Numbered from the stretch's first letter, positions 7,734 to 16,360 are shown. The stretch: 64,000 bases of DNA from Pseudalkalibacillus sp. SCS-8 (GCF_040126055.1 NZ_CP143541.1:682001-746000), one strand, 5' to 3'. Made by a program: numbers and translations. Notes: generated by a model not told the origin, from the sequence alone.

Positions 7734-8822
7734 TCAGGAGTAGTTTCGCTTGAATGCCTGCATAAAATCGACAAGACGTTCACAAGCTTCGATTCCAATG
7801 CCGTTATAAAGCGATACACGGCATCCACCCATGGAACGATGGCCATTGATTCCGATGATCCCGGCTTCGTTCGCTTTCGAAAGGAACACCTTCGTTAATT
7901 CTTCATCTTGTAAACGGAAAGTTACATTCATCGTTGAGCGGCTGCTCCTCTCCGCATGACCGATATAGAAGTCATCACTGCGATCAATAACGTCATAAAG
8001 GCGTTTGGACTTATCGAGACTCCGTGCTTCAAATGCCTGCAACCCGCCTTGATCATTCAACCATTGCACCATTAATTGAAGGACAAAGATATTGAAAGTC
8101 GGCGGGGTATTGTAAAGTGACCCTTTCTCCGCATGTACACGATAATCAAGCATCGCAGGTAAGCCAGTCGAATCACCGGTCAAGAGATCCTTTCGAATCA
8201 CCACGACTGTCACACCGGCTGCACCTAAATTTTTCTGTGCACCAGCATAAGCGATGTCAACGTTTTCCCAAGGAATCGGTTTTGTTCCGATGTCGCTTGA
8301 CATATCAACAACAAGTGGCAAAGAAGACACATGAGGGAGCTCTCGCCATTGGGTTCCGTAAATCGTGTTGTTGCTGGTAATATGAAGATAGCCTTGGGCG
8401 CTTTCAGGCACAGGCTTCCACTCTGATTCCGGAGGGATATATGCGAAATCTCTTTCCTTGCTGCTTGCGAGTATTTCAGTTGGGCCGATCTTCTTTGACT
8501 CCTTGTAGGCTTTTTTACTCCATGAACCTGTTACGATATGGTAAGCGGTTTTCTTCTGTCCTAGGAGATTCATCGGGACCATCGTGAATTGCAGGCTTGC
8601 TCCGCCTTGGAGCAAGAGGATGTCATGGCTGTCGGGTATATTCAAATAAGCAGCGAGGGACTTCGTTGCATTGTCATGTATAGATTGATACGCTTGACTA
8701 CGGTGACTGAGCTCCAAAATGGAGAAGCCGGTATCGGCAAAATTGCTCAAGCCTTCCTTCGCTTTCTGTAGGACTTCCAAAGGAAGCGCGGTTGGACCTG
8801 GGTTGAAATTCAGTTTTCCCAT
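7734..8822 (-). CDS. serC: Phosphoserine aminotransferase
   Basis: PLP-dependent class V aminotransferase that converts 3-phosphohydroxypyruvate and glutamate to phosphoserine in serine synthesis. From the chosen start it is 362 residues, the usual length, with NFNPGPTALP at the N-terminus, the PLP-lysine motif AYAGAQKNLG and the C-terminal GHRSMGGCRVSLYNG. The ORF runs 28 codons further upstream; AAAGGAG is about 10 bases before the ATG at 8822, which also gives the family's normal N-terminus. The same cluster position as in B. subtilis. Confidence 0.95.
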   Translation of the reverse strand: MGKLNFNPGPTALPLEVLQKAKEGLSNFADTGFSILELSHRSQAYQSIHDNATKSLAAYLNIPDSHDILLLQGGASLQFTMVPMNLLGQKKTAYHIVTGSWSKKAYKESKKIGPTEILASSKERDFAYIPPESEWKPVPESAQGYLHITSNNTIYGTQWRELPHVSSLPLVVDMSSDIGTKPIPWENVDIAYAGAQKNLGAAGVTVVVIRKDLLTGDSTGLPAMLDYRVHAEKGSLYNTPPTFNIFVLQLMVQWLNDQGGLQAFEARSLDKSKRLYDVIDRSDDFYIGHAERSSRSTMNVTFRLQDEELTKVFLSKANEAGIIGINGHRSMGGCRVSLYNGIGIEACERLVDFMQAFKRNYS

Positions 8823-8926
8823 TTCGGACATCACTCCTTTCATCCATTGGTTTGGAGATAAAGTTCGTTTTACGTCTGAAAATTCATTATACTTTACTTG
8901 CAGCATAGATTTAAGGGGATGAAGTT

Positions 8927-9859
8927 ATGTATAAAGAAAATAAACCTGTTGATGTCAGTCCTTATGATCATCCAGATATTTATCCTGGACCTCGACCTGA
9001 TTCATCTTTCATCTATTTTGAAGGAAAAGCACACCGCATTATCGAGCAAAAAGGTGTGTCGTTAGAGGATTTAAAGGTGGAATACTCAGATGCAGACTCT
9101 TTGCAAGGATCCTTTAAAGAGCCGTCTGATTACATCCTCTCGATCGGAGATTTTTTACACGAGAACGAGTTGCTCCCTTTAGAAGAAAGGGTTCCGTTGA
9201 TTGCATATGGTTCAAACATATGTCTCGCTCAGCTGCGTTATAAGTTCAACCTGAATAAAAATTTGAACGATTTCGTATTATGTGTTCGAGGTTCGATGCT
9301 TGATTCGGATATCGTATACGGATCGTTCTTGGCTCCATATGGCTCATTACCTGCAATCGTTGCGCCGGTTAAAGGCGCAATGACTGAAATTTGGCTGACC
9401 TTTGTCGATCCGGAACAATTGGAGCATATGAACCGAACAGAAGGTGGATATGTGTTGCGTGAACATGCTGGGCAGAAATTCGTCACAATGAACGGGGAAC
9501 GATTTGAGTCGGTTTACGCCTATTACTATCCGCATGCTCTCAGCATCAATCAGGAATGGTTCAGATTCATGGATATTAAAGGAGAATCGTGTTTGTCAGC
9601 AGTATGGCAAGCGGAAATCCTCAACAGAATGAAGGATCTATATAAGTTCCAGGGGACTCGTGAGGAATTCATCCATCATCTCCGTTGGAACATTCCCTTC
9701 TATAAAGAGTTTCAACAGTGGCTGAAGCAATTTGATGCTGAATTCGATCATCCTGATTGGACGGAACCAAAAGTGATTCGGAAGGTCGGTGAGATGAAGC
9801 GGTCTGTCTCAAAACATCTCGATCCGGAAATTGAGAAGCTGTTATCCATCTATCTATGA
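8927..9859 (+). CDS. Protein with possible gamma-glutamylcyclotransferase-like domain
   Basis: A 310-residue soluble protein I do not recognise as a named gene. Residues about 88-215 contain AYGSN (93-97) and, about 75 residues later, the segment HMNRTEGGY. YGSN plus a downstream acidic residue in a Leu/Glu-Gly-Tyr context is the hallmark of the GGCT/AIG2-like fold, where the Glu is catalytic; the placement here is inference. Flanking N-terminal (about 87 residues) and C-terminal (about 95 residues) regions have no visible motif. Monocistronic; GGGGATGAAG-type ribosome site before ATG. Confidence 0.5.
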   Translation: MYKENKPVDVSPYDHPDIYPGPRPDSSFIYFEGKAHRIIEQKGVSLEDLKVEYSDADSLQGSFKEPSDYILSIGDFLHENELLPLEERVPLIAYGSNICLAQLRYKFNLNKNLNDFVLCVRGSMLDSDIVYGSFLAPYGSLPAIVAPVKGAMTEIWLTFVDPEQLEHMNRTEGGYVLREHAGQKFVTMNGERFESVYAYYYPHALSINQEWFRFMDIKGESCLSAVWQAEILNRMKDLYKFQGTREEFIHHLRWNIPFYKEFQQWLKQFDAEFDHPDWTEPKVIRKVGEMKRSVSKHLDPEIEKLLSIYL

Positions 9860-9873
9860 AAAGTGAAGTTGTG

Positions 9874-9907
9874 AAAAAAGGATTGACCAAATTGGTCAAT
9901 CCTTTTT
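9874..9907. terminator. Bidirectional terminator
   Basis: AAAAAGGATTGACCAA / TTGGTCAATCCTTTTT, nearly perfect, between the convergent genes ending at 9859 and 9934. Confidence 0.93.
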
Positions 9908-9933
9908 GATTGATTAGCCAGGTAAAGTCAAGA

Positions 9934-10356
9934 TTACAATATCGGCTCACCGATCTTATTTGCGATTTCTTGAAGTTCCTCGGAGCTGTATTCACTTTCG
10001 TGGGTTTTCCAAACTGCGCCGAATCCATCACCTTTCCCATAGCGGGGAAGGATATGTACATGGTAGTGGAATACCGATTGACCAGCAGGCTCTTCATTGT
10101 TATTCAATAGGTTCATCCCGATTGGCTGATAAGCCTCCTTGATGGAGTTTGCAATCTTCGGGACCACAGAGAAGACTTTCTCAGCTGCCTCTTCGGGTAG
10201 TTCATAAAGGTTTTTGTGATGTTCTTTCGGAATGACGAGGGTGTGCCCCTTTGTCACCTGGCTTATATCCAGGAATGCAAGTACATGCTCATCTTCATAC
10301 ACCTTCGCTGCCGGGATATCCCCGTTTACGATTTTACAAAAGATACAATCTTCCAT
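9934..10356 (-). CDS. hit: HIT family nucleotide-binding protein
   Basis: A 140-residue histidine-triad protein with the signature HYHVHILPR (HxHxH, about residues 98-106) and an N-terminal CIFCK zinc-ligand pair, as in bacterial Hit proteins. Members hydrolyse nucleotide phosphoramidates or related adenylated compounds in the cytoplasm. The ORF reads 13 codons further upstream, but MEDCIFCKI at 10356 is the standard N-terminus and AAAGGTG precedes it. It lies divergent from ecsA, as in B. subtilis. Confidence 0.93.
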   Translation of the reverse strand: MEDCIFCKIVNGDIPAAKVYEDEHVLAFLDISQVTKGHTLVIPKEHHKNLYELPEEAAEKVFSVVPKIANSIKEAYQPIGMNLLNNNEEPAGQSVFHYHVHILPRYGKGDGFGAVWKTHESEYSSEELQEIANKIGEPIL

Positions 10357-10434
10357 GGATGGTCCACACCTTTCAAATTGATTTATTGTTGTCATTGTAT
10401 CATAGCTTTATTTCCTCTTAGAAAAATGAAGCAC

Positions 10435-10472
10435 AAAAAATAGGAAGAGCCCCATCCAATTGATAGGGCTCT
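10435..10472 (-). terminator. Terminator of the candidate ncRNA
   Basis: On the minus strand AGAGCCC pairs with GGGCTCT and is followed by TCCTATTTTTT. It lies about 80 bases before the hit start, so it ends a separate transcript or acts as a leader terminator. Confidence 0.7.
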
Positions 10473-10669
10473 CCGGAGAGGTCAGAGAAGAAAAGAGAAA
10501 CAAGAGATCATAACAATGGCTTGGGAAAGTGGTCATTGTCAGGAGAGTTGTCCGAAAACTTGAAATGGCATCCCGCCAATCTACTCTCCAATGAAGTTGG
10601 ATTAAACAACAGAAATCTCTTTCTCTTTTCTTTTGAAGAAGAGGGGATACCTTCTTCACTACCATCTTA
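10435..10669 (-). ncRNA. Candidate structured non-coding RNA between hit and ecsA
   Basis: About 235 bases without a credible ORF but with strong nested complementarity. An outer stem joins 10486-10508 to 10615-10634 (about 18 pairs, a 3-base bulge and one mismatch). Inside it are a hairpin GGAGAGT/ACTCTCC (10542-10589) and a hairpin ACAATG/CATTGT (10513-10539). A minus-strand promoter (TCGACA, 17 bases, TAGACT at 10704-10676) sits just upstream and a terminator at the end. The topology (long closing stem, open centre, apical stem) recalls 6S RNA but I cannot assign it; a leader of hit is the alternative. Confidence 0.55.
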
Positions 10670-10675
10670 GCCAAA

Positions 10676-10704
10676 AGTCTATGGAAACATACTACTTCTG
10701 TCGA
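10676..10704 (-). promoter_or_regulatory. Sigma-A-like promoter for the candidate ncRNA
   Basis: Minus strand: TCGACA (10699-10704), 17-base spacer, TAGACT (10676-10681). It points into the structured region and away from ecsA. Confidence 0.5.
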
Positions 10705-10773
10705 TTTTAGGCGTTGGCAGCAGGAATCTGATATGATAGGAAAAAAAGAGATACAAAGAGAAAGGGGTCCAGT

Positions 10774-11511
10774 ATGAATCGCGTATTAGATGTAGAAAAA
10801 CTTACTGGAGGATACAGCCAACAGCAGCCCGTCCTTCACGGGGTCGATTTTCACGTGAATGAAAAGGAAATCGTCGGGCTTATCGGATTGAACGGAGCAG
10901 GAAAAAGTACATCAATCAAGCATATTTTAGGTTTGATGGAGCCGATTTCCGGTTCAATCCAAGTAAAGGGAAAGACCATTCACGAAGGGCCTGATACGTA
11001 CCGTTCACAAATTGCCTACATACCTGAGACACCGATCCTTTATGATGAACTGACATTACGAGAGCATCTTGAACTGACAGCGATGGCATATGGAATAAAG
11101 AAAGATGAACTGGATGCCAGGGTTCAACCATTATTGAAGGAATTCAGAATGGAAAATAAATTGAAGTGGTACCCGAGCCAGTTTTCAAAAGGGATGAAGC
11201 AGAAGGTGATGATCATGTGTGCCTTTTTGATACAGCCTTCTCTCTTTGTCGTGGACGAGCCTTTCGTCGGTCTTGATCCTTTAGGCATCCAATCCTTCCT
11301 TGATTTATTGATACAAGTACGGGAGAAAGGGACAGGCATCTTACTTTCCACCCATATTCTTTCGACGGCAGAAAGGTACTGTAATCGATTCATCATTCTG
11401 CACGAGGGACGCGTTCTTCAACAAGGTACCTTGTCTGAGATTCAACAAAGGATGGATATGCCAAATGCGACATTGGACGAAATTTATGTTCACATCACTA
11501 GAGGTGCTTGA
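10774..11511 (+). CDS. ecsA: ABC transporter ATP-binding protein EcsA
   Basis: A 245-residue ABC ATPase: Walker A GLNGAGKST (about 39-47), signature region FSKGMKQK, Walker B LFVVDEPF, switch His in STHILS. Together with EcsB it forms the Ecs transporter, which in B. subtilis affects exoprotein secretion, competence and intramembrane proteolysis by RasP. GAAAGGGGTCC precedes the ATG. ecsB starts 4 bases past the stop, so ecsA-ecsB-ecsC is an operon. Confidence 0.95.
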   Translation: MNRVLDVEKLTGGYSQQQPVLHGVDFHVNEKEIVGLIGLNGAGKSTSIKHILGLMEPISGSIQVKGKTIHEGPDTYRSQIAYIPETPILYDELTLREHLELTAMAYGIKKDELDARVQPLLKEFRMENKLKWYPSQFSKGMKQKVMIMCAFLIQPSLFVVDEPFVGLDPLGIQSFLDLLIQVREKGTGILLSTHILSTAERYCNRFIILHEGRVLQQGTLSEIQQRMDMPNATLDEIYVHITRGA

Positions 11512-11514
11512 TGT

Positions 11515-12777
11515 ATGAATGTACAAACTCTTTGGAAACAACGTGCAAATGACTACTGGAGTATGGCGATCAGGTATTTGCGGTACATCGGGAACAGCGG
11601 CTTCCTTTTCACCGTGTATGTAGCGATTCTCGTAGGAAGCTTCTATTATGGTAAACTCCTTAAAATCTTGCCTGAAGTGTTCCCGGCTGCTGAAGTGATT
11701 ACGATCCTATTATTTCTCCTCGTTGGAAGAGGAAAGATTCGGACGTTTATGAAAACGGCTGATGCTAACTTTCTTCTTCCAATGGAGGATCGGTTACGGT
11801 CCTATATCCAAAAATCGTTGATGTACAGCTTTGTTACCCAAAGCTTCAATGTCGTGCTCATCATGCTCGTGTTGGGACCTTTGTATTTTGCGCGGATTTC
11901 GTCAGATCGGGTCACCTTTCTTGCTGTTCTCGTGCTGCTCATCCTGATGGTCGGCTGGAACTTGATCGTAAAATGGGAAGAACTTCGAGTGCCGAACGGT
12001 ATGAAGCGTAACCTATTGCCAGTCATCCGCCTTCTGATGATCCTTTTCACCATCTATTCACTCGTCTCGCAACAATGGATTCTGGCAGGTCTTTTCATTC
12101 TTGGCTGTGCTGTCCTTTATCTTGTCGTTTATCGACCTCTTGCAACGAGACATACGATGAAGTGGGAACGGTTGATTGAGCTCGAAAACAATGCACTAAT
12201 GCACTTTTATCGAGTAGCGAATATGTTCGTAGAAGTGCCCCAGTTGAATCGGAAGGTAAGAAAGAGGACATGGGCATCGCCTTTAATCAATCTCCTATCC
12301 AAGGACAAGGAGAATGTTTACGGTTATATGTATTCAAGAGCGTTCATACGTTCCAATGATTACTTCGGTATTTTCATGAGACTGACGATCATTGGCATTG
12401 TCCTGTTGCTCTTCTTACCAGAAGGAATGGTGCTGTGGATCGCCAATTTGCTCCTTCTTTATATGACCGTGATTCAATTGACGACCTTGTGGCCGCACTA
12501 TGACTTGAAGGTATGGGTCGATCTTTATCCAGTCCCAAGAGAAAACCGGTTCAAGATTTTTCAGCTGTTGCTGTTGAGGATCATGCTTTTACAAGTCGGG
12601 CTGTTCACGGCTGCGAGCTTCCTAAATCACTTTTCCGTCTTCCAGTCCGGTGTTGTTCTGATTACGGGCACCCTGTTCGTTTTCCTTTTCAACAACGTGA
12701 TGCTTTATAAACAATTAAGTAAACGGTTCAACGTCATAAAGCTTGATCCCCTGAAAAGTGGAGGAGAGGGAAGATAG
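11515..12777 (+). CDS. ecsB: ABC transporter permease EcsB
   Basis: A 420-residue integral membrane protein with about ten hydrophobic segments, the membrane partner of EcsA. GAGGTG lies 8 bases before ATG 11515. Length and order match the B. subtilis EcsB (about 408 residues). The transported molecule is not firmly known; in the related Staphylococcus system a peptide-export role after intramembrane proteolysis has been proposed. Confidence 0.93.
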   Translation: MNVQTLWKQRANDYWSMAIRYLRYIGNSGFLFTVYVAILVGSFYYGKLLKILPEVFPAAEVITILLFLLVGRGKIRTFMKTADANFLLPMEDRLRSYIQKSLMYSFVTQSFNVVLIMLVLGPLYFARISSDRVTFLAVLVLLILMVGWNLIVKWEELRVPNGMKRNLLPVIRLLMILFTIYSLVSQQWILAGLFILGCAVLYLVVYRPLATRHTMKWERLIELENNALMHFYRVANMFVEVPQLNRKVRKRTWASPLINLLSKDKENVYGYMYSRAFIRSNDYFGIFMRLTIIGIVLLLFLPEGMVLWIANLLLLYMTVIQLTTLWPHYDLKVWVDLYPVPRENRFKIFQLLLLRIMLLQVGLFTAASFLNHFSVFQSGVVLITGTLFVFLFNNVMLYKQLSKRFNVIKLDPLKSGGEGR

Positions 12778-12778
12778 G

Positions 12779-13495
12779 ATGAAACCAAAGATCGAGGAAG
12801 AATTGAAAGCGTGGGAAAGACGGATCCTTAAACGCTCACCTCTTTATAAAAGAGCCGCAAATAAAGTGCAGCAACGCATTAATGAACGGATTCCTGCAAA
12901 GGTCCATGATGTGGTTACAAACAGTATCCGCCATATGATCCGAGCCACACTTACAGGATCGGAATATACAACGAACAGACCGCCGCTTCTAGGCCGGACG
13001 ATCGAGGAGCGGGATGACTTGCTTCGTGAAAAATTGAAAGCTTATAAACGGACAGCAATGGCTGAAGGAGCAGGGACAGGCGCTGGTGGCATATTGCTAG
13101 GGTTAGCTGATTTCCCGTTGCTGCTCGGCATTAAAATGCGGTTCTTATTTGAAGCGGCTCGGATCTACGGATATGATACGAGGAACGTCCAGGAACGTAT
13201 TTTCCTGTTGCATGTATTTCTTTTGGCTTTTTCAAATGATGAAGTTCGTAAAGAAACCTATATGGTTATCAAAAATTGGGATGAGGAAAAAAAGAAATGG
13301 GGTTCCTATGAGGATTACGATTGGAAGACCTTCCAGATTACGTATCGGGATCACATCGATTTAGCGAAAATGCTCCAGATGATTCCGGGTTTCGGGGCGA
13401 TCGTAGGTGCGTATGCGAATTACCACTTCCTCGATCAACTTGGTGAAACCGTAATGAATGGCTATAGGCTGAGGTATCTCCAAGAAAAGAAATAG
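12779..13495 (+). CDS. ecsC: EcsC family protein
   Basis: A 238-residue protein, third gene of the ecs operon. It has a Gly/Ala-rich hydrophobic centre (GAGTGAGGILLGLADFPLLL, about residues 95-115) and the EcsC-family segment DFPLLLGIKMRFLFE. The ORF reads back to GTG 12758, but GGAGGAGAGGG is 8 bases before ATG 12779, one base past the ecsB stop codon. The role of EcsC is unknown; loss of it has little effect in B. subtilis. Confidence 0.9.
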   Translation: MKPKIEEELKAWERRILKRSPLYKRAANKVQQRINERIPAKVHDVVTNSIRHMIRATLTGSEYTTNRPPLLGRTIEERDDLLREKLKAYKRTAMAEGAGTGAGGILLGLADFPLLLGIKMRFLFEAARIYGYDTRNVQERIFLLHVFLLAFSNDEVRKETYMVIKNWDEEKKKWGSYEDYDWKTFQITYRDHIDLAKMLQMIPGFGAIVGAYANYHFLDQLGETVMNGYRLRYLQEKK

Positions 13496-13509
13496 GGGAA
13501 TAAAGCAAA

Positions 13510-13548
13510 GGAGGGTGACCGTATCAATGGTCATCCTCCCGTTTTTTA
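13510..13548. terminator. Bidirectional terminator after ecsC
   Basis: GGAGGGTGACC / GGTCATCCTCC followed by CGTTTTTT; it lies between ecsC and the convergent amidohydrolase gene, whose stop codon it touches. Confidence 0.9.
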
Positions 13549-14745
13549 TTTTGATTCAACCTTTGAGTCTACAGAAAAATTCAGATGAGACAAAGTCGCT
13601 TCCCCGAGTAGTTTTGCGGCAATTGGAAGAGAGCGCTCGTCGATCATGAATTTAGGATGATGATGTGGAGCGACATCGGACGCATCCGGATCCTTCGCGC
13701 CGACGAATGCGAAGCTTCCTGGCACGTGCTGGAGGAAATAACCGAAGTCCTCTCCGCCCATTTGAGCAGCCTTTTCGCTGACACCGAGTACACCAGGGAT
13801 TCTTGAAGCTACTTCCTTCAAGTGCTCGGTTTGCTCCTTATGGTTCACCAGTGGCGGATATCCTCGTGTGTAGTTGAATTCATAATCAGTGCCACACGAC
13901 ATGCAGATCCCTTTGACGATTTCCTCCATCCTTGCAATCACTTTTTCCCGGACAGATTCCTTAAAGGTACGAACCGTCCCGCTGAGCTGAGCAGTGTCGG
14001 CAATCACATTGAAAGCATTGTTCGCGACAAAGTTTCCGACAGACAGGACCGCTGATTCGAGTGGATCGACGTTTCGGCTTACAACCTGTTGCAGTGCGAC
14101 AACCAGCTGGGAAGCGGTCAGAATCGAGTCTCTCGTCAGGTGAGGCTGCGCACCGTGCCCACCTTTGCCGACGATCTTGATCTGGAACTGGTCTGCAGCA
14201 GCCATGAATGGACCTTCACGGTAATAGACCTCACCGACATTATCTGTCGCCCAGAGATGGACGCCATAGATATAATCGACTCCATCAAGACAGCCATCTT
14301 CAATCATTGAAATGGCTCCTCCTGGTACGAGCTCCTCTGCGTGTTGATGAATCAAAACGACATTTCCTTCCAACTCATCCTTCAGTTGATTCAACACTTT
14401 CCCCAGTACAAGTAATGTTGCTGTATGACCGTCATGTCCACAAGCATGCATCACACCGTCATTTTTAGAGCGGAACGGCACATCTGCTTCCTCTTTTATC
14501 GGCAACGCATCGAAATCTGCACGGAGAGCGACTGTTTTGCCAGGTTTTTTCCCTTTAATCGTAGCAACAACGCCATTGCCACCAACGTTTTTCCGATAAG
14601 GTATCCCTAATTTCTCATAATACTCGGCTATGTATGCGGACGTTTCGACCTCTTCAAACGATAATTCTGGATACTGATGAAGATAACGGCGGATTTCCAC
14701 CATTTCCTCGTAGTGCTGATCAATGAGCTCATAAAAACGGTTCAT
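13546..14745 (-). CDS. yhaA: M20D family amidohydrolase (YhaA-like)
   Basis: A 399-residue metallo-amidohydrolase of the M20D group (N-acyl-amino-acid or hippurate hydrolase type). Visible metal and catalytic motifs: MHACGHDGHTA (about residues 97-107), HQHAEE, GKGGHGAQPH and GGEDFGYF near the C-terminus. It probably releases amino acids from N-acylated substrates; the substrate is not determinable here. GAGGAGG lies 6 bases before the ATG at 14745, five codons inside the longest ORF. Position after ecsC matches B. subtilis yhaA. Confidence 0.88.
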   Translation of the reverse strand: MNRFYELIDQHYEEMVEIRRYLHQYPELSFEEVETSAYIAEYYEKLGIPYRKNVGGNGVVATIKGKKPGKTVALRADFDALPIKEEADVPFRSKNDGVMHACGHDGHTATLLVLGKVLNQLKDELEGNVVLIHQHAEELVPGGAISMIEDGCLDGVDYIYGVHLWATDNVGEVYYREGPFMAAADQFQIKIVGKGGHGAQPHLTRDSILTASQLVVALQQVVSRNVDPLESAVLSVGNFVANNAFNVIADTAQLSGTVRTFKESVREKVIARMEEIVKGICMSCGTDYEFNYTRGYPPLVNHKEQTEHLKEVASRIPGVLGVSEKAAQMGGEDFGYFLQHVPGSFAFVGAKDPDASDVAPHHHPKFMIDERSLPIAAKLLGEATLSHLNFSVDSKVESK

Positions 14746-14841
14746 TTCGCTCCTCCTCATAGGTTAAATGTTTGAATTGTCTGTCTTTTACACAGTATAG
14801 CACGATACCTGGCGACATGCATTCAGGAGAACCCGCGTAAC

Positions 14842-14879
14842 AAAAATAAAAAAGGACATCTCCCGGAGGCGATGTCCTT
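14842..14879 (-). terminator. Terminator of the ferritin-like gene
   Basis: AAGGACATC / GATGTCCTT stem; on the minus strand it is followed by TTTTTATTTTTG. Confidence 0.88.
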
Positions 14880-14896
14880 CCATGTATTTATTCAGT

Positions 14897-15331
14897 TTAG
14901 GAAAGGCGTGGGTCACTTAACAGACGATCCATTTCTTCCATATGGTGCGTTTCGTCAGCAATTAAATCTTCCAATTTGACGACGAGTTCCGTCATATTCA
15001 ACTCTGCCGCTTGTTTTTTACGCTTTTCGTAGCGTTCAATCGTATCCTTTTCCGCTCTTCTCGCTTCTTCAAGCATTTCACGGACATCAGTCAGCTGCTT
15101 GACTTCAGCAGGCGTTGTCGTTGGTGTCCCTCCGAGCGTGCTGATTTTTTCAGAAAGGTACATAGCGTGCCCCTGCTCATCAGTGATTTCCGATTCGAAG
15201 AAAGGCTTTAGGATTTGTCGATACATACCAGAAACGACTGCAGCATTGTATGTGTACATGATGACAGCTGCATATTCATTTGCAAGGTCTTCATTTAGTC
15301 CATCAATTAGTTCTTGGCGTTGTTGGTCCAT
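14897..15331 (-). CDS. Ferritin-like protein
   Basis: A 144-residue four-helix-bundle protein. Helix 1 carries E in ANEYAAVIMYTYN, helix 2 SEITDEQGHAMYL, helix 4 DETHHMEEM, an E..ExxH-type di-iron ligand pattern of ferritin/bacterioferritin-like proteins. It probably binds or oxidises iron in the cytoplasm under stress. A near-perfect sigma-B promoter sits upstream at 15383-15408, divergent from the one for the DJ-1 gene. I do not assign a gene symbol; Dps is less likely because the ligand layout is not the inter-subunit type. Confidence 0.82.
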   Translation of the reverse strand: MDQQRQELIDGLNEDLANEYAAVIMYTYNAAVVSGMYRQILKPFFESEITDEQGHAMYLSEKISTLGGTPTTTPAEVKQLTDVREMLEEARRAEKDTIERYEKRKKQAAELNMTELVVKLEDLIADETHHMEEMDRLLSDPRLS

Positions 15332-15382
15332 TAGTCAATCATCCTTTCAATGAAATTCTGATACATCATTCACTTGTTTAAT

Positions 15383-15408
15383 GTACCCTTTGACTTCCAT
15401 AATTAAAC
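15383..15408 (-). promoter_or_regulatory. Sigma-B promoter of the ferritin-like gene
   Basis: Minus strand GTTTAA, 14 bases, GGGTAC: perfect -35 and one mismatch in the -10 against the sigma-B consensus, with consensus spacing. It lies about 50 bases upstream of the start codon. Confidence 0.78.
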
Positions 15409-15429
15409 TTCTTAATGCAGGACCTTTAT

Positions 15430-15454
15430 GTTTAAACGTGACGATAACGGGAAT
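15430..15454 (+). promoter_or_regulatory. Sigma-B promoter of the DJ-1/PfpI gene
   Basis: GTTTAA, 13 bases, GGGAAT: perfect -35, one mismatch in the -10. It is about 48 bases upstream of ATG 15502 and only 22 bases from the divergent sigma-B promoter of the ferritin-like gene. Confidence 0.7.
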
Positions 15455-15501
15455 AAAAAAACCAGTCTAGTCAAGAATGAGAGAAAGGTTGTGAATACGA
15501 A

Positions 15502-16032
15502 ATGAGTAAGATCGCAGTATTAATGACCGACATGTTTGAAGATGTGGAATACACGGACCCTGCAAAGGCGTTTAAAGAGGATGGACATGAACTGAGCGTC
15601 ATCAGCACAGATAAAAAAGAACTTAAAGGTAAACAAGGGGAGGCCACTGTACAGGTTGACCAACTAATCAACCAAGTGGATCCTGACGATTACGATGCCT
15701 TATTCATTCCAGGTGGTTTTTCACCAGACATATTGAGAGCTGACGAACGGATCGTAGAGTTTGCCAAGAAAATGGTTTATCGTCAAAAGCCAGTGTTTGC
15801 AATTTGTCACGGTCCACAAATTCTCATTACTGCAGATGTCCTTAAGGGAAGAAACATAACAGGCTTTAAATCCATTCAAATGGACTTGAAGCTTGCCGGT
15901 GCCAATGTATTCGATGAGCCGGTCGTCGTATGTGGCGGGACACTCGTTACGAGCCGTCAGCCTGATGATATCCCGGTATTCATAGAAGAATCCAAAAAAT
16001 TACTAAAACAAGGAGTGACCTCGAATGTCTGA
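15502..16032 (+). CDS. DJ-1/PfpI family general stress protein
   Basis: A 176-residue protein of the DJ-1/PfpI superfamily with the nucleophile elbow AICHGPQ (Cys102) and an N-terminal Glu (MFEDVE) expected to contact it. It resembles B. subtilis YfkM/YraA, stress proteins linked to repair of glycation or aldehyde damage; which orthologue this is cannot be settled. It is co-transcribed with the DUF3243 gene, overlapping it by 8 bp, behind a sigma-B-type promoter. Confidence 0.85.
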   Translation: MSKIAVLMTDMFEDVEYTDPAKAFKEDGHELSVISTDKKELKGKQGEATVQVDQLINQVDPDDYDALFIPGGFSPDILRADERIVEFAKKMVYRQKPVFAICHGPQILITADVLKGRNITGFKSIQMDLKLAGANVFDEPVVVCGGTLVTSRQPDDIPVFIEESKKLLKQGVTSNV

Positions 16033-16360
16033 ACGACATCACATGGTTGATAAGAATGAACGTCTTCATGAAGAGGAAGTCAAATCGACAGTGGACAGGA
16101 TTCCAGAAGAAGAGCGCGATCAAATTTTACAAAATTTCGATGTCTTCAAGGAGTACCTCGGAAAGCGTGTCCGAATTGGTGAAAAGATGGGAATGTCTGA
16201 AGAGCAGTTAGCGAAAACGGCAGAGAAGGTAGCCGATTATCTTGCGGAAAATGAAGAGCCTCGGAACCGTGAAGAAAAACTCCTGAAAGAGCTATGGAGT
16301 GCCGGGACACAAGAGCAGCAACATATGCTTGCTCACATGCTCGTAAGAATGGTCGATTAA
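16025..16360 (+). CDS. DUF3243 family protein
   Basis: A 111-residue acidic, helical protein; the pattern NFDVFKEYLGKRVRIGEKMGMSEEQL matches DUF3243 (YmfJ-type) proteins of Bacillales, function unknown. The start ATG 16025 overlaps the end of the DJ-1 gene, with AAGGAGTG upstream, so translation is likely coupled. The sigma-B promoter of that unit would place it among general-stress genes. Confidence 0.78.
   Translation: MSERHHMVDKNERLHEEEVKSTVDRIPEEERDQILQNFDVFKEYLGKRVRIGEKMGMSEEQLAKTAEKVADYLAENEEPRNREEKLLKELWSAGTQEQQHMLAHMLVRMVD

Noticed and set aside
10486-10634. Definite assignment of the ncRNA as 6S RNA or a T-box
   Set aside because: The 6S shape is only suggestive, and no T-box AGGGTGGNACCGCG motif is present.
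10408-10674. 88-residue minus-strand ORF over the hit-ecsA interval
   Set aside because: No ribosome site, no recognisable sequence, and the same bases have strong RNA-structure complementarity.
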